DNA from: a virus
Virus record (IMG/VR): IMGVR_UViG_3300020147_000013
Span: 1-48,763 of that record
Direction: 5' to 3' (one strand)
Length of the DNA: 48,763 nucleotides
Notes under the pieces: model-generated
What the model saw: only the letters and a program-made list of their open reading frames with translations
Database searches by the model: none
Told to the model about the DNA's origin: nothing
Shown here: piece by piece, positions 47,048 to 48,763 of the stretch
Numbering within the stretch: the stretch's first letter is position 1
Layout: the number at the start of each line of letters is the position of its first letter
Made by a program: the position numbers and the translations under genes

Positions 47048-48763
47048 ATGGCTGACCAAAAACAAACATTCGATGTTGGTCTGTTGATCAACGATCTTGG
47101 GTTGAAGTTCTCGCGTGTCGACGATGCAGGACAACCCTTTGTGCTCGATCCGGAAGGTAACGAGAAGGCACTAGACCTTCCACGCCTTGCCACGGATATT
47201 GGTGTTGACCTGACCAAGGTTAAAACCGAGTACAACTCTCCTTCCGATCCTATTCAAATCTCCCCCGTCTCGTTTGCTGACCGCGCCAAACTGTCTATGG
47301 GTAACACCAAGGGATCGGTGCAATACCTTAAGCAGAACTTTGAGGATGCCATGTTCGACCAAGAGCAAGGCATGGTTGTGAAGAAGAACGGCGCTTGGCA
47401 CAGAGTTGATCCGAAGTTTCTAGGTAACGGCGATGCTTGGCAGAAAACGAAAGAGCTCGCGAAAGACGTTCTCGACCTTGGTGATATCGCGATCAACGCG
47501 GTGACTTCTTCTATTGGTGCTGCAGGCGGTGCCGTTGCTGGTTTTGGCGGCATGATTGCTGGTGCAGGTGCGGGCGGTACGGCTTCTGGTTTGATTCGTA
47601 CATCGCTCGGGCGCATCGCAGGTACTTATGATGCGACTCCCGAAGAACAACTGATGGATGTTGGTCTTGAGACGATTTTCACGATGGGCGGACAGGCTAT
47701 CGGCATGGGTGCGAAGCCCGGTCTGGATAAACTTGGTAAGGCTATTAAGAATATTGCTGAAACATCGTCCGATGCTTCGAAGGCGCTATTTACACGCGCC
47801 GTTGGTTCTCTGGCCAAAATCCAACCAGAAGCGATGGAAACGGTAGTTGACCAGTTTGGTGAAGTTGGAAACGCGATGATGAAGGCGCGCAGCGCTGTTG
47901 GTCCCAAAGCGCGCTGGGAAGCTGGTAAAGAATTCTTAGTTAAAGAAAATATTGATCTTGGTGAAAAGCTCTTAACTCTAGCTAAAGAAGAACTGCCTCG
48001 ACAGTTTGGTAAGGCAGTTGACGACGTTGTTGAAGCTGCCGGCCAGAACAAATTGGTTGTAAATCTGAGAGAGTTTGCGGATGGAGCGATCTCCAAAGTA
48101 GAAGAACTCGGAATGGGATATATTCAGAAGGGAAAGAACGGACAGAGCTTGTTCGTTCCCTTTACTGAACGTCAGATCGGTATTCGTACTAGTCAAGGTT
48201 TGGCTGTAGAGCCCCTCTCTGCAGAGTCCGCCCAAGCCGTGAAAAAGATTGTGACCATGCTGGATAATTTTGGCCGTGCTGGTCAACTAAAAGGCAAAGG
48301 CGCAGCTAAGGCTCTAGTGGCCTTCGAAAAACTTTTGAACAACCTCACCGATGAAGCCTTCTCGGGTTCGAATGCTCAACTTCAGCGTATAGTGACTACA
48401 ACCAAGAGTGGTTGGAAGAACCAGGTTAAGCAAACATTTAAAGATGCCGGACTCGGCGATGCATGGAATGCGCGAAGCAAACTATACGAAGAGTACGGCG
48501 GTGCAGTTACGCAAGCGCGAAATCTCCTTAAGCAAGATACTACCAAAGGTATCGAAGCGCTGACGAACCAGTATGTTTCCACTGCAGGTAAAAACGTCTC
48601 TGCGAAATCTGTAATGGGTGACCTTATTGGTTTGGTCGGCAAGGAAGGCGAGAAGCTGGGTAACCAAATTAAGGTTAACCACGCGGCCAGCCAGTTCATC
48701 AAAACGACTCCCGCGATGGGATGGTTTCAAGGAAGTGCAACCGCGGCAGCGACCGGGTTCACA
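47048..48763 (+). CDS. Internal virion (ejection-type) protein, N-terminal 572 residues
   Basis: The frame runs off the right edge and continues at base 132 of the window, giving 668 aa in total. The N-terminus is acidic (FDVGLLINDLGLKFSRV). Residues about 155-180 are a long glycine/alanine hydrophobic segment (SSIGAAGGAVAGFGGMIAG), a possible membrane insertion. The rest is helical. No lysozyme or peptidase motif is visible. It is the largest internal protein and probably part of a conduit through the envelope. Confidence 0.75.
   Translation, partial: MADQKQTFDVGLLINDLGLKFSRVDDAGQPFVLDPEGNEKALDLPRLATDIGVDLTKVKTEYNSPSDPIQISPVSFADRAKLSMGNTKGSVQYLKQNFEDAMFDQEQGMVVKKNGAWHRVDPKFLGNGDAWQKTKELAKDVLDLGDIAINAVTSSIGAAGGAVAGFGGMIAGAGAGGTASGLIRTSLGRIAGTYDATPEEQLMDVGLETIFTMGGQAIGMGAKPGLDKLGKAIKNIAETSSDASKALFTRAVGSLAKIQPEAMETVVDQFGEVGNAMMKARSAVGPKARWEAGKEFLVKENIDLGEKLLTLAKEELPRQFGKAVDDVVEAAGQNKLVVNLREFADGAISKVEELGMGYIQKGKNGQSLFVPFTERQIGIRTSQGLAVEPLSAESAQAVKKIVTMLDNFGRAGQLKGKGAAKALVAFEKLLNNLTDEAFSGSNAQLQRIVTTTKSGWKNQVKQTFKDAGLGDAWNARSKLYEEYGGAVTQARNLLKQDTTKGIEALTNQYVSTAGKNVSAKSVMGDLIGLVGKEGEKLGNQIKVNHAASQFIKTTPAMGWFQGSATAAATGFT
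48632..48763. repeat. Right copy of the end-to-end overlap
   Basis: Identical to bases 1-131 except for one extra C at 48637. With this base the reading frame of the internal virion gene is intact, so the right copy is likely the correct one. Confidence 0.9.

Noticed and set aside
1-48763. tRNA genes
   Set aside because: No cloverleaf with a proper T-loop GTTCRANNC and acceptor pairing was recognised by eye. A tRNA search program would be decisive.

Overview
The window is a complete tailed-phage genome of about 48.6 kb, cut open inside one virion-protein gene. Bases 6-131 are repeated exactly at 48638-48763, and the protein interrupted at the right end continues in frame at the left end. A large portal (741 aa), an adaptor of the kind that follows it in podoviruses, no tail-tube or sheath genes, and long internal virion proteins suggest a short-tailed phage. 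Small lipoproteins, spanin-like proteins, an M15 endopeptidase and AAGGAG-type ribosome sites suggest a Gram-negative host. The species cannot be read from the sequence. The secreted trypsin-like protease would fit a protease-rich predator such as Bdellovibrio, but that is only a guess.

Layout. (1) 1-1656, plus: end of the internal virion gene, then a lysis-like group with a holin-like protein and a secreted trypsin-like protease. (2) 17511-1610, minus: a long, tightly overlapping early operon. Reading leftward it holds small envelope proteins and zinc-knuckle proteins, an M15 endopeptidase, an HNH homing endonuclease, a family-A DNA polymerase, an FmdB-like zinc ribbon, spanin- and holin-like membrane proteins, a ClpP-like protease, a Cas4/RecB-like nuclease, a possible ssDNA-binding protein, a tyrosine recombinase, a GroES-like protein, an HNH nuclease, a CYTH triphosphate-tunnel enzyme, a DUF5664/MazG-like protein and a metallophosphoesterase. 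(3) 17616-19757, plus: a Prim-Pol/SF3 helicase. (4) 19960-20365: a non-coding control or origin region built on a 41-bp inverted repeat. (5) 20366-22913, plus: small membrane proteins, an Ea22-like protein and a second tyrosine recombinase. (6) 24170-22977, minus: an HTH protein and two unknowns. (7) 30271-24736, minus: an accessory operon with a class II glutamine amidotransferase, an amidoligase with a cysteine-rich insert, three tandem paralogues sharing a C-terminal module that ends in glycine, and two small lipoproteins. (8) 31004-end, plus: terminase, portal, scaffold-like, capsid, adaptor, fibre and internal virion genes.

How it works together. The early operon supplies DNA replication and recombination (Prim-Pol/helicase, PolA, exonuclease, recombinase) and nucleotide or second-messenger enzymes. 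The right half packages DNA and builds the particle. The most unusual part is the amidoligase/GATase operon. It looks like a peptide- or metabolite-amidation system, with neighbouring small proteins that could be substrates or partners. Copies of a TGTTAGTTG / CAACTAACA element lie at most divergent and promoter regions and look like a phage-wide operator. Several promoters place transcription start at or next to the start codon, so some mRNAs may be leaderless.
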